Of a DNA stretch of 64,000 bases, positions 38,564-48,525 are shown one piece after another. Below the pieces are notes generated by a model. It was not told the origin of the DNA. It was given only the letters and a program-made list of their open reading frames with translations, and did no database searches. The position numbers and the translations under genes are program-made. Source of the stretch: Ruegeria halocynthiae (GTDB lineage Bacteria; Pseudomonadota; Alphaproteobacteria; Rhodobacterales; Rhodobacteraceae); assembly GCF_000743705.1 (NCBI RefSeq), contig NZ_JQEZ01000003.1, positions 419,593 to 483,592 of the forward strand, written 5' to 3'. Each line of letters opens with the position of its first letter. The stretch's first letter is position 1.

Positions 38564-39847
38564 TTACAGCCGAAGGTCGTCTTCCTTTTTGGGCAGGCAG
38601 GATTTGACGTCGAAAAAGACACTTTGGTCTTTGCCATAGGCGCGAATTTCGGCTGGATCGAGATCCAGAAACTCTTGGTGCGCAACAGCTAGAACAACAC
38701 CGTCATAGCGGGCTTGCAGTGGCGTTTCTGTCAATGAAACCCCGTATTCTGCCTGCGCGGCGGCAGCATCAACATGCGGGTCGTGAACGTCAACTTTGAC
38801 CCCATATTCATTAAGCTCGTCGATAATATCAACAACCCTTGTATTGCGCAGGTCCGGGCAGTTTTCCTTGAAGGTCAGCCCCATAACCAGCACCCGGGCC
38901 GCGCCCACATCAATGCCATCGCGTATCATCCGCTTGATCAGCTGGGATACGACATAGCCGCCCATACTGTCGTTCAGCCGCCGCCCGGCCAGAATGATCT
39001 GTGGGTGATGGCCAACAGATTCCGCCTTATGCGTCAGATAATAGGGGTCCACCCCGATACAATGCCCACCAACCAGACCGGGGCGAAACGGCAGAAAGTT
39101 CCACTTGGTGCCCGCCGCGCGCAACACGGCGTCCGTATCAATATCAAGGCGGCCAAAGATCATGGCCAGCTCATTTACAAGGGCGATGTTCAGGTCGCGC
39201 TGAGTGTTTTCGATCACCTTCGCAGCCTCGGCCACGCGAATGCTTTCGGCCTTGTGGGTGCCGGCCGCGATGATCCGCCCGTACAGCGCATCCACCAGAT
39301 CAGCCGCGTCAGGGGTCGAGCCGGACGTTACCTTGCAGATGTCAGATATTCTGTGCGTCTTGTCGCCGGGATTGATCCGTTCGGGGCTGTAGCCCACGAA
39401 AAAATCCGTGTTGAACGTCAACCCCGAGGCGCGTTCCAGTACCGGAACGCAGTCTTCCTCGGTTGCGCCGGGGTAAACAGTGGATTCGTAGATCACCAGA
39501 TCGCCCGGTTTCAGAACGCGCCCGACCGTTTCCGAAGCCGCCAGAAGCGGCGACAGGTCGGGCTGTTTTCCTGCCGTGATCGGTGTTGGTACGGTCACAA
39601 TGAATGTGTCGCAACCGGCCAGATCGCCAGTTTCGGTTGTGAACGTCAGGCCATCTGCGGCCTCAAGATCGTTGGGCTCAACTTCCTGAGTTGCATCCAA
39701 ACCCGCGCGCAGGGCTTCGATCCGGGGTGCGTTGATGTCAAATCCCACGACCTGAGCGGTTTTCCCAAAAGCCACCGCCAGCGGCAGCCCGACATAGCCC
39801 AGTCCAATGACGGCAATCCTGCGAGAGTTCGGGTCGGTTTCAAACAT
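38564..39847 (-). CDS. UDP-sugar dehydrogenase (TviB/WbpA-like)
   Basis: A 427-residue NAD-dependent nucleotide-sugar dehydrogenase that oxidises C6 of a UDP-hexose(amine) to the uronic acid. Seen: Rossmann motif [34 protein letters not shown], the active-site Cys in [16 protein letters not shown], and [13 protein letters not shown]. The VYPG and [12 protein letters not shown] forms are closer to TviB/WbpA (UDP-GlcNAc or UDP-GalNAc dehydrogenase) than to Ugd. The ATG at 39847 fits the family and follows GGGGG. It lies 14 bases after an epimerase gene, so the pair feeds surface polysaccharide synthesis. No glycosyltransferases are nearby. Confidence 0.85.
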   Translation of the reverse strand: MFETDPNSRRIAVIGLGYVGLPLAVAFGKTAQVVGFDINAPRIEALRAGLDATQEVEPNDLEAADGLTFTTETGDLAGCDTFIVTVPTPITAGKQPDLSPLLAASETVGRVLKPGDLVIYESTVYPGATEEDCVPVLERASGLTFNTDFFVGYSPERINPGDKTHRISDICKVTSGSTPDAADLVDALYGRIIAAGTHKAESIRVAEAAKVIENTQRDLNIALVNELAMIFGRLDIDTDAVLRAAGTKWNFLPFRPGLVGGHCIGVDPYYLTHKAESVGHHPQIILAGRRLNDSMGGYVVSQLIKRMIRDGIDVGAARVLVMGLTFKENCPDLRNTRVVDIIDELNEYGVKVDVHDPHVDAAAAQAEYGVSLTETPLQARYDGVVLAVAHQEFLDLDPAEIRAYGKDQSVFFDVKSCLPKKEDDLRL

Positions 39848-39861
39848 TCTGGCCCCCTGGA

Positions 39862-40875
39862 TCATTTGCCGTGGTAATCGCGGAACCATTCGACAAACTG
39901 CGCGATCCCGTCTTTAAAGTCCGTTTGCGGGCGATAGCCGGTCAGCTTTTGCAACAGGTCATTATTGGCCCAGGTCGCAGGCACGTCTCCCATCTGCATC
40001 GGCATATAGTTGCGGATGGCCTTCTTGCCGATGGCGTCTTCGATGGCTTCGATGAAATCCATCAGGCGTACCTTGTCGCCGTTCCCGATATTGACCACGC
40101 GCCAGGGCGCGGCGGGGGAAAGGCTGTCGCCGTCCTCGATATCATCGGCACTGGCGGGGCGAACGGGCGGCACGTCGATCAGCAACCTGATTCCGCGGAC
40201 AAGATCGTTCACATTCGTAAAGTCGCGGTACATGTCGCCATGGTTGTAAACATCAATCGGGCGGTCATCCAGGATCGCATCCACGAACTTATAGAGCGCC
40301 AGATCAGGTCGCCCCCAAGTGCCGTACACTGTGAAAAACCGGAACATAGTCGTCGGCAAATCCCACAGATGTGCGTAGGAATGGCCCATCGCCTCATTCG
40401 CCTTTTTGGTGGCGGCGTAGATGGTCAGCGGTGTGTCCGCTTTTTCGACCTCGGTAAAGGGCATCTCTTCGTTGGCCCCATACACCGATGAGGTCGACGC
40501 CATCAGAAGATGCGCAACCTTGTGTTGCCGGGCCACCTCCATCACGTTGAACGTTCCGACAACGTTCGAATTGATATAGCTGCGCGGGTCTTCCAAGCTG
40601 TAACGGACCCCGGCCTGAGCGGCGAGGTGAACGATGACTTCGGGTTTAAAATCATCGGCGACTTGCATCAACCCGTCATGATTTTCCAACCGATCCTCGG
40701 TTGCCGTGAACCCCGGCGATTGCATCAGCATCTGGTGGCGGCGTTGTTTCAGGGTGACATCATAGTAATCCGTCATCCCGTCATAGCCGTGTACGCGAAA
40801 CCCCTCGGACAGCAACAGTTTCGCCAGATGGAACCCAATGAACCCCGCCGTACCCGTGACCAATACCCGTTTCAT
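39862..40875 (-). CDS. NAD-dependent epimerase, UDP-glucuronate 4-epimerase-like
   Basis: A 337-residue short-chain-type epimerase. The N-terminal [16 protein letters not shown] binds NAD; catalytic STSSVYG and YAATKKANE are intact; [21 protein letters not shown] is the hallmark of the UDP-glucuronate 4-epimerase (CapI/GAE) group. It likely converts a UDP-uronic acid between gluco and galacto forms, acting with the adjacent dehydrogenase. First gene of the leftward pair. The precise sugar is not certain. Confidence 0.88.
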   Translation of the reverse strand: MKRVLVTGTAGFIGFHLAKLLLSEGFRVHGYDGMTDYYDVTLKQRRHQMLMQSPGFTATEDRLENHDGLMQVADDFKPEVIVHLAAQAGVRYSLEDPRSYINSNVVGTFNVMEVARQHKVAHLLMASTSSVYGANEEMPFTEVEKADTPLTIYAATKKANEAMGHSYAHLWDLPTTMFRFFTVYGTWGRPDLALYKFVDAILDDRPIDVYNHGDMYRDFTNVNDLVRGIRLLIDVPPVRPASADDIEDGDSLSPAAPWRVVNIGNGDKVRLMDFIEAIEDAIGKKAIRNYMPMQMGDVPATWANNDLLQKLTGYRPQTDFKDGIAQFVEWFRDYHGK

Positions 40876-41057
40876 GCGCCCCTCGACTGCTGATCAGACC
40901 TTTTGTGCATCAGGGATACTGTCGCCCGAGCAAGGTCAAGAAGATTTTCCGGATCATGCCCACTTACGCAGCAGGAAACCGGTGCAATTGACGAAACCGG
41001 CATCAGCCGCGTTTGTTGATTGTTGTTGGACAGCCATCAAGATAGGCAAGGTGCATT

Positions 41058-41831
41058 ATGTTATGGGATTGGATCAACAAGTCGCTTGGCCGCAGCCGGG
41101 CCGGAATTCAAAATATGCCGGTGTCTGAAATTGCGCCGGATATGCGGTTCTATGCCGTTGGCGACATTCATGGGCGACTGGATCTGTTGCAGGCGCTGCT
41201 ATCGCGGATGGACCCCGATTGCCCGCTGGTTTTTGTTGGGGACTACATTGACCGGGGCAGCTACAGCGCCGAAGTCTTGCGCCATCTTCGCCACCTCAGT
41301 CAGGGCACTGACAGACAGGTCGTTTGTCTGATGGGCAATCACGAAGCAATGTTGCTGAACTTTCTGGATGACCCTGAACAGTACGCGCCACACTGGTTGC
41401 AAAATGGTGGCGCGCATACTTTGGCGTCCTTCGGGGTAACCGGGATTGACGAAAACCTGGTGGGTGAGACATCTGTGGCCGCAGCAGACCAGTTGCGGCG
41501 GGCGATGGGTGAGGATCTGATTGCCTGGTTGCGCGCGCGGCCACTGACATGGTCCAGTGGAAATGTCACGGCGGTTCATGCCGCGCTCGATCCGGTGCTG
41601 GCCGTCGGTGATCAGCCGCATCAGGTCTGCCTGTGGGGGCACCCAAAATTTTTTGATCAGTCGCGAACAGACGGGCAGTGGGTGGTGCACGGCCACACAA
41701 TCGTCGAATCCTCACGCGTGCAAAACGGAATCGTTTCGATTGATACCGGCGCTTTTTTCAGCGGCCGTTTGACAGCCGCCGAAATCCTTGAGGGCGAGGT
41801 CCGGTTTACCTCAACCCCGGGTGGGCGCTAA
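41058..41831 (+). CDS. Metallophosphoesterase, PPP serine/threonine phosphatase-like
   Basis: A 257-residue calcineurin-like phosphoesterase with two-metal motifs GDIHG (35-39), GDYIDRG (61-67), GNHE (93-96) and a late VVHGHT. GDYIDRG is the form found in bacterial PPP-type protein phosphatases and in diadenosine tetraphosphate hydrolases. Target unknown. It stands alone between two minus-strand units. Confidence 0.9.
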   Translation: MLWDWINKSLGRSRAGIQNMPVSEIAPDMRFYAVGDIHGRLDLLQALLSRMDPDCPLVFVGDYIDRGSYSAEVLRHLRHLSQGTDRQVVCLMGNHEAMLLNFLDDPEQYAPHWLQNGGAHTLASFGVTGIDENLVGETSVAAADQLRRAMGEDLIAWLRARPLTWSSGNVTAVHAALDPVLAVGDQPHQVCLWGHPKFFDQSRTDGQWVVHGHTIVESSRVQNGIVSIDTGAFFSGRLTAAEILEGEVRFTSTPGGR

Positions 41832-41846
41832 AACCCCAAAGCGTTG

Positions 41847-42371
41847 TCAGCCGACAATCATCTGCTTCATCCGCAGGGCTTCGTATTCCAGTTCCTTCAG
41901 TCGGAAATGAACCACGTCACCGATTGTGATGACACCCAGCAGATTGCCATCCTTGAGAACCGGCATGTGCCGGAACCGTCCCTCGGTCATGGATTTCAGA
42001 ACATCGTTCAACAAATCATCGGGGGCGCAGCTCTGGACGTCGCGGGTCATCAGGTCTTCGACCGACTGCGGCAAGGTTTGCCCCGGCGTATCGGCCATGC
42101 GCCGCACGATGTCGCGTTCAGACAGGATGCCCTTTAACGTTCCGTTCTGGTCGGTGACAAGCACCGCACCGATCCGCTTGTCCTTGAGGGTATTCACGAC
42201 CGAATGAATCGTGTCCGTAGGCCGCACTGAAAAGACGGCATCACCTTTGCCTTCCAGCAATTTGGCCACTGTTGTCTGCGTGTGCGACAGATTGGATTCA
42301 GCCGATTGGCTGCGGGTGGCTTTCTCGGCCTTGTCGCCGCGTGTGGGGGGCTGGTAAGAGCTTGGGGCCAT
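41847..42371 (-). CDS. CBS-domain pair protein
   Basis: A 174-residue protein. A disordered N-terminus (~1-30) is followed by two CBS domains: FSVRPTDTIHSVVNTLKDKRIGAVLV ... GILSERDIVRR and CAPDDLLNDVLKSMTEGRFRHMPV ... GVITIGDVVHF. Stand-alone CBS pairs bind adenine nucleotides and regulate partner proteins; the partner is unknown. The ATG at 42371 is chosen because AGAGGAGA lies before it. Convergent with the phosphatase gene. Confidence 0.88.
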   Translation of the reverse strand: MAPSSYQPPTRGDKAEKATRSQSAESNLSHTQTTVAKLLEGKGDAVFSVRPTDTIHSVVNTLKDKRIGAVLVTDQNGTLKGILSERDIVRRMADTPGQTLPQSVEDLMTRDVQSCAPDDLLNDVLKSMTEGRFRHMPVLKDGNLLGVITIGDVVHFRLKELEYEALRMKQMIVG

Positions 42372-42492
42372 AGGCAATCTCCTCTTATACCTGAGATGGC
42401 TTTTGTTTTACCTTACCGCAGCCAAACGACCTGTATAGGGTGCAAATGCCCTGACAGGGGAAAACTGCCGCAAACCAAGGATACCCGGCCTG

Positions 42493-42678
42493 TTGTCTGA
42501 CCTTTATCTGACCCCGCCCATTGCCGCGTTCATTTTCTTTGCGGTTGTCGTCTGCGGTCACAATTTTCGGATGGCCTGGAAACAGCAGGCACAGGGCTGG
42601 CAGCGCAAAGCCTGGTTGTTTGGCGTTCCCGCAGGCGTTGGATTGCTGGTTCTCGGGTTCCTCCCGCTGAAAATCTGA
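42493..42678 (+). CDS. Small predicted membrane protein
   Basis: A 61-residue open frame with two hydrophobic segments (AAFIFFAVVVCG and WLFGVPAGVGLLVLGFLPL) joined by a basic stretch (RMAWKQQAQGWQRK). It would start at TTG with only a weak AAGGA upstream. It lies between the CBS gene and apbE and could be co-transcribed with apbE. I do not recognise a family. The clean amphipathic layout argues for a real gene, but support is modest. Confidence 0.45.
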   Translation: MSDLYLTPPIAAFIFFAVVVCGHNFRMAWKQQAQGWQRKAWLFGVPAGVGLLVLGFLPLKI

Positions 42679-42745
42679 TGTTGGTTTGACTCTGATTGGG
42701 GCCACTGGCATACGCCGGGCACGGTTTCCCTCAGGAGGTTCCTTA

Positions 42746-43771
42746 ATGCGCTTTGTGCCTATTCTGGCTGTTGTGGCTTTAGTTTCCGGCTGTTTTCTTG
42801 ACAAAGAACCCGAAGTGGTTCGCCTGTCTGGTGAAACGATGGGAACCACGTTTAATGTCACGGCGATTGGGACAGAGGTAGACGAAGATGCCCTGGCGGC
42901 GGCGGTCCAGGAAACATTGGCCAAGGTCAACGCCAAGATGTCCAACTGGGACCCGAATTCCGAAGTGTCGGTCTTTTCCGCGTCGGCCAGCACAGAGCCT
43001 GTTCCGATATCGGATGAATTCGGCCTCGTCATTGCCGCGGCGGAAGACGTGCATGAGAAATCCGGCGGAACTTTTGATGTTACACTTGGCCCGTTGATCG
43101 AACTGTGGGGTTTTGGGCCACGCAAACCCGAAGATCCCGTGCCTTCCGATGCCGATATTCAGAACGCGCTGGACCGGGTCGGCCAATCCCGGTTGCTGGT
43201 TCTGGACCGTGAAAAAGGAACCCTGGCGAAATCTGATGCGGGCGTAGGGATCAACCTGTCCGCAATTGCCAAAGGGTACGGTATCGACGCGGTGGCCGAG
43301 ACCCTGCGCGATGCGGGGGTCGAAGATTACATGGTCGAAATCGGTGGCGACCTTGTCACCAAAGGCGACAATGACAAGGGCGAGACCTGGCGGATCGGTA
43401 TCGAAAAACCGGAAGCTGGGGCGCAAAACCTGCAACTGATCGTTCAGCTTGATGACCTTGGAATGGCGACCTCGGGTGACTACAAGAATTTCTTCGAACA
43501 GGATGGTGTGCGGTATTCGCATATCATCGACCCAATCACCGGTCGCCCGATCACGCATCGCACGACCTCGGTCACGGTTCTGGCCGAAAACGCGATGATG
43601 GCGGATGCATGGGCGACCGCGATGCTGGCGTTGGGGCAGGAAAAGGGTCTTGAGCTGGCCGAAAAGTATAAACTTGCCGTGTATTTCATCTCGCGGGATG
43701 TGACAGGCGACGAAGAAGCCTATATCACCGTCCATAGCAGCGCGTTCAAGGACGCGCTTGGAACCAACTGA
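42746..43771 (+). CDS. apbE: FAD:protein FMN transferase (ApbE), Na+-NQR maturation
   Basis: A 341-residue lipoprotein: signal peptide with lipobox LVSGC (Cys16), then the ApbE fold with GETMGTTFNVTA, the segment GINLSAIAKGYGIDAVAE, and VEIGGDLVTKG. It transfers FMN from FAD to Thr residues of NqrB and NqrC on the periplasmic side. AGGAGG lies just before the ATG at 42746. nqrM follows 15 bases later. Its role with the nqr operon is well established for the family. Confidence 0.95.
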   Translation: MRFVPILAVVALVSGCFLDKEPEVVRLSGETMGTTFNVTAIGTEVDEDALAAAVQETLAKVNAKMSNWDPNSEVSVFSASASTEPVPISDEFGLVIAAAEDVHEKSGGTFDVTLGPLIELWGFGPRKPEDPVPSDADIQNALDRVGQSRLLVLDREKGTLAKSDAGVGINLSAIAKGYGIDAVAETLRDAGVEDYMVEIGGDLVTKGDNDKGETWRIGIEKPEAGAQNLQLIVQLDDLGMATSGDYKNFFEQDGVRYSHIIDPITGRPITHRTTSVTVLAENAMMADAWATAMLALGQEKGLELAEKYKLAVYFISRDVTGDEEAYITVHSSAFKDALGTN

Positions 43772-43786
43772 CTGGTAGGAACCGAG

Positions 43787-44023
43787 ATGAGCACCTTTAT
43801 TCTGGCCTTCTTTCTGCTGTTGATCATCATTGTCGGCATGTCGCTGGGTGTGATGCTGATGGGCAAGACCATCAAGGGCAGCTGTGGCGGTTTGAACGCA
43901 ATCTCGGGCGCGGATAAATGTGTGGTCTGCCAAAAGGACGTCGATCCCGACAGCCCGCTGCGGGATAAACTGCAATGCAAACGCGCCAAGAAGATGCTGG
44001 AACAGATGGAACGTCAGGCCTGA
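43787..44023 (+). CDS. nqrM: Na+-NQR maturation factor NqrM
   Basis: A 78-residue protein with one N-terminal membrane helix (ILAFFLLLIIIVGMSLGVM) and four Cys in the pattern GSCGGLN, CVVCQK and a final QCK. This matches NqrM, needed to insert iron into the NqrD/NqrE intramembrane site. It directly follows apbE, as in Vibrio, but here the pair is 4 kb from nqrF. Confidence 0.93.
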   Translation: MSTFILAFFLLLIIIVGMSLGVMLMGKTIKGSCGGLNAISGADKCVVCQKDVDPDSPLRDKLQCKRAKKMLEQMERQA

Positions 44024-44096
44024 GCGCAGATTGCGCTTCGCGACGGGCGTGAAATTAGCTAATTAAGTCCCCGACGACTCCCGGGGAGGTATCACA

Positions 44097-45785
44097 TTGG
44101 CCAAAGCCAGGAACATCCTGTTCATCATGTTCGACCAGCTGCGCTGGGATTATCTGGGCTGTTACGGCCACCCGCATCTGCACACGCCCAATATCGACCG
44201 TCTCGCCACGCGCGGTGTGCGGTTCAACCGCGCCTATATCCAATCCCCCATTTGCGGCAGTTCGCGCATGTCCACCTATACCGGGCGCTATGTGCATTCG
44301 CATGGGGCTTCGTGGAACGGCATCCCCCTGAAGGTGGGTGAGATGACCATGGGCGATCACCTGCGCAAGGCAGGGATGGGTTGCTGGCTGGTCGGTAAAA
44401 CTCATATGCGGGTGGATGCTGAAGGCATGGCGCGGCTGGGTCTGGAACCCGACAGTTTGATCGGTGCCCGTGTGGCCGAATGCGGGTTCGACGTGTTTGA
44501 ACGCGACGACGGGATGCGACCCGAAGGGCCAGACGGCTTCTATGACCCGGATGGTGCCAGAGAGTACAACAAATACCTGTCCGACAAGGGCTATGAAAGC
44601 GACAACCCCTGGCACGACTTTGCCAATTCCGGGCTGGATGCGGATGGCAATGTTCTGTCCGGCTGGTTCCTGAAAAATTCGACCGAGGCGGCCAACATCG
44701 CCGAGGAAGACAGCGAAACCCCATATCTGACAGGGCGCGGGATCGAGTTCATGGAGTCCCAAGACGGCCCATGGTGCTGCCACCTGAGCTTTATCAAGCC
44801 GCATTGGCCATATATCGTGCCGGACCCCTATGCCGCGATGTACGGGCCTGAACATGTGACGCCGGTGGTTCGATCCGAGGACGAGCGTCAGAGTGCGCAT
44901 CCGGTTTTGAAGGCGTTCATGGAAACCAAAGTTGGACAGGCGTTTTCGCGGCAAGACGTGCGGGATGCGGTGATCCCGGCCTATATGGGCCTGATCAAAC
45001 AGGCCGATGACCAAATGGGCCGCCTGTTCGACTGGATGGAAAAAACCGGCCGGATGGAGGATACGCTGATCGTGCTGACCTCGGATCATGGTGATTTTTT
45101 GGGTGATCACTGGATGGGTGAGAAGACGTTCTTCCATGACGCCTCGACCAGAGTGCCCCTTATTATCTACGACCCGTCACCTGCGGCCGACGCCACCCGT
45201 GGCACCGTCAGCGACGCATTGGTGGAATCCGTCGACCTGGCCCCCACCTTTGTGGATGTTGCGGGTGGCGAGGTTGCCAACCATATCCTCGAAGGGCATT
45301 CGCTGCTGCCGATCCTGCAAGGGCAACAGGCAGAGACACCCCGCGATGTGGTGGTTTGTGAGTATGACTATTCGGCCTCTCCTATCGCGGACACGTTGAA
45401 CGCCTCGGTCCGGGATGCGGTGATGTTCATGGTGGCCGACAAAAAGTGGAAGCTGATCCATTGCGAAGGCGGGCATCGGCCCATTCTGTTCGATCTGGAA
45501 AACGACCCGGATGAATTGACCGATTTGGGGGATAGTGCCGCCCATGCCGATGTCATCACTCAGATGTACGACCACCTTTTTGCCTGGGCGCGCCGCCCGT
45601 CGCAGCGCACCACGCGGTCCGAAGAGCAATTGACCGAGATGCGCACAAAAAGCCGGGGCAGGGGCGTTGTTGTTGGGATTTATGACGAAAATGACGCGCC
45701 ACTGGATCTGACCGTCAAGTACAGGGGGCGCAAGGCCCGTCCTTTTGCAGACTACATCGGCAAGGACAAACCGCAGGGGCATTAA
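44097..45785 (+). CDS. Sulfatase / phosphonate monoester hydrolase family enzyme
   Basis: A 562-residue alkaline-phosphatase-superfamily hydrolase. The nucleophile motif is C53-G-S-S-R within SPICGSSRMSTYTGRY, close to the sulfatase CxPSR and the CGPAR of phosphonate monoester hydrolases, so C53 is probably converted to formylglycine. Metal ligands are in MFDQ near residue 13 and TSDHGD near 330. The start is TTG at 44097, 6 bases after GGGGAGGT; that ribosome site can pair with upstream TCCCC (44068-44072), and an AATTAGCTAATT palindrome lies at 44053. No signal peptide, so it acts in the cytoplasm. Substrate unknown. Confidence 0.85.
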   Translation: MAKARNILFIMFDQLRWDYLGCYGHPHLHTPNIDRLATRGVRFNRAYIQSPICGSSRMSTYTGRYVHSHGASWNGIPLKVGEMTMGDHLRKAGMGCWLVGKTHMRVDAEGMARLGLEPDSLIGARVAECGFDVFERDDGMRPEGPDGFYDPDGAREYNKYLSDKGYESDNPWHDFANSGLDADGNVLSGWFLKNSTEAANIAEEDSETPYLTGRGIEFMESQDGPWCCHLSFIKPHWPYIVPDPYAAMYGPEHVTPVVRSEDERQSAHPVLKAFMETKVGQAFSRQDVRDAVIPAYMGLIKQADDQMGRLFDWMEKTGRMEDTLIVLTSDHGDFLGDHWMGEKTFFHDASTRVPLIIYDPSPAADATRGTVSDALVESVDLAPTFVDVAGGEVANHILEGHSLLPILQGQQAETPRDVVVCEYDYSASPIADTLNASVRDAVMFMVADKKWKLIHCEGGHRPILFDLENDPDELTDLGDSAAHADVITQMYDHLFAWARRPSQRTTRSEEQLTEMRTKSRGRGVVVGIYDENDAPLDLTVKYRGRKARPFADYIGKDKPQGH

Positions 45786-45874
45786 ATCTGCCCACGCGGG
45801 GGTAAAAGGCGGTTCACCCGCCGCAGGTCAGGCGATACAAGACGGACCAAGAGCAGAAATCCGGAGAGCAGAAA

Positions 45875-47392
45875 ATGACCGCCCCCAAACCCGTTGTCCT
45901 GTGCATTCTTGATGGTTGGGGCCTGTCCGAAGACACCAAGGCCAACGCGCCCTATCTGGCGCATACGCCGACGTTCGATGCGATCATGGCCAAAGGTCCG
46001 CACGCGACGTTGATCACCCATGGTCCCGATGTTGGCCTGCCCAACGGGCAGATGGGCAACTCTGAAGTTGGTCACACCAATATTGGCGCAGGCCGGGTTG
46101 TCGCCATGGATCTGGGGCAGATTGATCTGGCGGTCGAGGATGGTTCGTTCCTCGAAAATGCCGCATTGCAGGATTTTATTGGCAAGGTGAAGGCCGCTGG
46201 TGGCACTGCGCATCTGATGGGGCTGGTGTCGGATGGCGGTGTGCACGGCCATATCAATCACATCGTCGCAGCGGCCAAGGCCATCACCGGGGCCGGTGTG
46301 CCCGTTGCGCTGCATGCCATGACGGATGGGCGCGACGTGGCCCCAAAGTCCGCTTTTACATACATCGCCGAACTGGAAGACCGGCTGCCTGACGGTGCGC
46401 GCATTGTTTCGGTCTGCGGGCGTTATTTTGCGATGGACCGGGACAATCGTTGGGAACGTGTTGCCGAGGCTTATGAGGCGATGATCAACGGCAGGGGCCG
46501 CGCTGCTGCGACGGCACATCGCGCGATTGACCACGCTTACAGCCAGTCAGAGACCGATGAGTTCATCGCTCCGACCGTTCTGGATGGGTATGACGGTGTC
46601 AAGGATGGTGACGGTCTCTTTTGCCTGAACTTCCGCGCCGACCGCGCCCGCGAGATTCTGCGCGCGATTGGGGAACCGGGTTTTACCGATTTCGACACCG
46701 GGCCGCGCCCGCAGCTATCGGCGCTGCTGGGGATGGTCGAATATTCAGACGGCCACAATGCCTATATGGCCACCGTGTTCCCCAAACGCGCGCTGGTGAA
46801 TACGCTGGGCGAATGGGTGGCCAAACAGGGGTTGCGGCAGTTCCGTCTGGCCGAGACCGAGAAATATCCCCATGTCACCTTTTTCCTGAACGGCGGCAAG
46901 GAAACCCCCGAGCCGGGCGAAGACCGTTACATGCCGAAATCGCCCAAAGTGGCAACCTATGATCTCCAGCCCGAGATGTCCTCGGCCGAGGTGACCGCAA
47001 AATTTGTTGAGGCCATCGGGGCAGGCTATGACCTGATTGTCACCAACTATGCCAATCCGGATATGGTTGGTCATACGGGTGATTTGCAGGCGGCTATCAA
47101 GGCATGCGAAGCCGTGGATCGGGGATTGGCACAGGTGGTCGCCGCCCTAGAAAAAGCCGGTGGCGCGATGATCGTCACCGCCGATCATGGCAATTGCGAG
47201 GTGTTGGTTGATCCCGAAACCGGCGGGCCGCACACAGCGCATACGCTGAATCTGGTGCCGGTGATTTTGGTCGGCGGCCCCGAGGGCGCCGGGTTGCGAC
47301 AGGGGCGTCTTGCGGATTTGGCCCCAACCATTCTGGAACTGATGGGCTTGGATCAACCGCCGGAAATGACCGGTCAGAGCCTTTTGACATGA
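45875..47392 (+). CDS. gpmI: 2,3-bisphosphoglycerate-independent phosphoglycerate mutase
   Basis: A 505-residue Mn-dependent glycolytic enzyme interconverting 3- and 2-phosphoglycerate. Metal motif LCILDGWGLSED opens the protein; the phosphoserine nucleophile is Ser63 in QMGNSEVGHTNIGAG; TADHGNCE and HTLNLVPVIL come late. Length is normal. The stop overlaps the ATG of the EnvC-like gene (ATGA), so gpmI, the EnvC-like gene and ctpA form an operon, an order seen in many alphaproteobacteria. Confidence 0.97.
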   Translation: MTAPKPVVLCILDGWGLSEDTKANAPYLAHTPTFDAIMAKGPHATLITHGPDVGLPNGQMGNSEVGHTNIGAGRVVAMDLGQIDLAVEDGSFLENAALQDFIGKVKAAGGTAHLMGLVSDGGVHGHINHIVAAAKAITGAGVPVALHAMTDGRDVAPKSAFTYIAELEDRLPDGARIVSVCGRYFAMDRDNRWERVAEAYEAMINGRGRAAATAHRAIDHAYSQSETDEFIAPTVLDGYDGVKDGDGLFCLNFRADRAREILRAIGEPGFTDFDTGPRPQLSALLGMVEYSDGHNAYMATVFPKRALVNTLGEWVAKQGLRQFRLAETEKYPHVTFFLNGGKETPEPGEDRYMPKSPKVATYDLQPEMSSAEVTAKFVEAIGAGYDLIVTNYANPDMVGHTGDLQAAIKACEAVDRGLAQVVAALEKAGGAMIVTADHGNCEVLVDPETGGPHTAHTLNLVPVILVGGPEGAGLRQGRLADLAPTILELMGLDQPPEMTGQSLLT

Positions 47393-48519
47393 TCGTGCGC
47401 GCGCTTCTTCTGGCTGCTGTATTGTCAACGCCGGTCAACGCCCAGACCGACCCGGCGACAGCGGCGCTGAATGCGGCGCAGATGTTGGAACAGGCATCGG
47501 TTGCCTTGACCGAAGCCAACAGCGCGCGGGACCGGGTGCGGGCGCTGACCGAAACGATACAGGCTTATGAGGCCGGCCTGAGCGCCATGCGCGATGGTCT
47601 GCGCCGTGCGGCAACGCGCGAAGCACAGCTGACGGCCGAGTTGCGGACCCGTGAAAAGGACGTGGCCCAGTTGCTGGGCGTGTTGCAGACCATTGAAACG
47701 ACCGCACCGCCGGTTTTGATGCTGCACCCCTCGGGGCCATTGGGGTCGGCGCGGGCGGGCATGATGTTGTCCGAGGTCACGCCCGGCCTGAACGCGCGGG
47801 TGCAGGCGCTGGCCCGAGACTTGCAAGAGGTTCAGACCCTGCGGCGGTTGCAGCACAGCGCCTCGGAAACCCTGACCGAGGGCCTGATGGGCGTGCAGAA
47901 TGCCCGCACCAGATTAAGCGAGGCCATCGCGGATCGTACCGATTTGCCGCGCCGTTTTGTCGAAGATCCGGTGCGCACCGCGATTTTGATATCGTCCACC
48001 GAAACGCTGGACGGGTTCGCCAGCGGCCTGTCCGAAATTTCAGAAGGTGAAATTGCCGCGACTGATGCCGATGTTTCGGACCGGAAAGGTCAGGTTTCAC
48101 TGCCGACCCAAGGTGTGATCCTGCACAGCGCAGGCGAGACGGACGCAGCCGGTGTCACCCGGCCCGGTCTGGTTCTGGGCACCCGGCCGCGCGCAATTGT
48201 TACATCGCCGACCGCCGCCACCATCCGCTATCGCGGGCCGCTGCTGGACCTTGGGAACCTGGTGATCCTTGAACCGCAACCCGGTTTGTTGTTCGTGTTT
48301 TCAGGCCTGCAGGAAGTTTATGGCGAGGCCGGGCAGGTCATCCCCGAGGGGACACCGGTCGGGTTGATGCCGGGTGAAACACCGGAAATCGGCGCTATTT
48401 TGTCAACAAGCGGTGATGGCACTGGAACTGACCGGTCAGAAACGCTCTATATAGAAGTCAGACAAGACAATACCCCCGTGGACCCGGAATCGTGGTTTCG
48501 GACCGACAAGGATGGATAA
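47389..48519 (+). CDS. Murein hydrolase activator, EnvC-like (degenerate LytM)
   Basis: A 376-residue exported protein. A signal peptide (residues 1-18, ending VNA) precedes a long coiled coil (~25-215) and a LytM/M23-fold C-terminus with the expected glycines (GNLVILEPQPGLLFVFSGL ... VIPEGTPVGLMPG). The zinc ligands of active M23 peptidases are missing; Glu replaces the usual His before the PQPG turn. This matches EnvC-type activators, which switch on amidases at the division site rather than cut themselves. It overlaps gpmI by 4 bases and lies 6 bases before ctpA. Confidence 0.85.
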   Translation: MIVRALLLAAVLSTPVNAQTDPATAALNAAQMLEQASVALTEANSARDRVRALTETIQAYEAGLSAMRDGLRRAATREAQLTAELRTREKDVAQLLGVLQTIETTAPPVLMLHPSGPLGSARAGMMLSEVTPGLNARVQALARDLQEVQTLRRLQHSASETLTEGLMGVQNARTRLSEAIADRTDLPRRFVEDPVRTAILISSTETLDGFASGLSEISEGEIAATDADVSDRKGQVSLPTQGVILHSAGETDAAGVTRPGLVLGTRPRAIVTSPTAATIRYRGPLLDLGNLVILEPQPGLLFVFSGLQEVYGEAGQVIPEGTPVGLMPGETPEIGAILSTSGDGTGTDRSETLYIEVRQDNTPVDPESWFRTDKDG

Positions 48520-48525
48520 ACGAGT

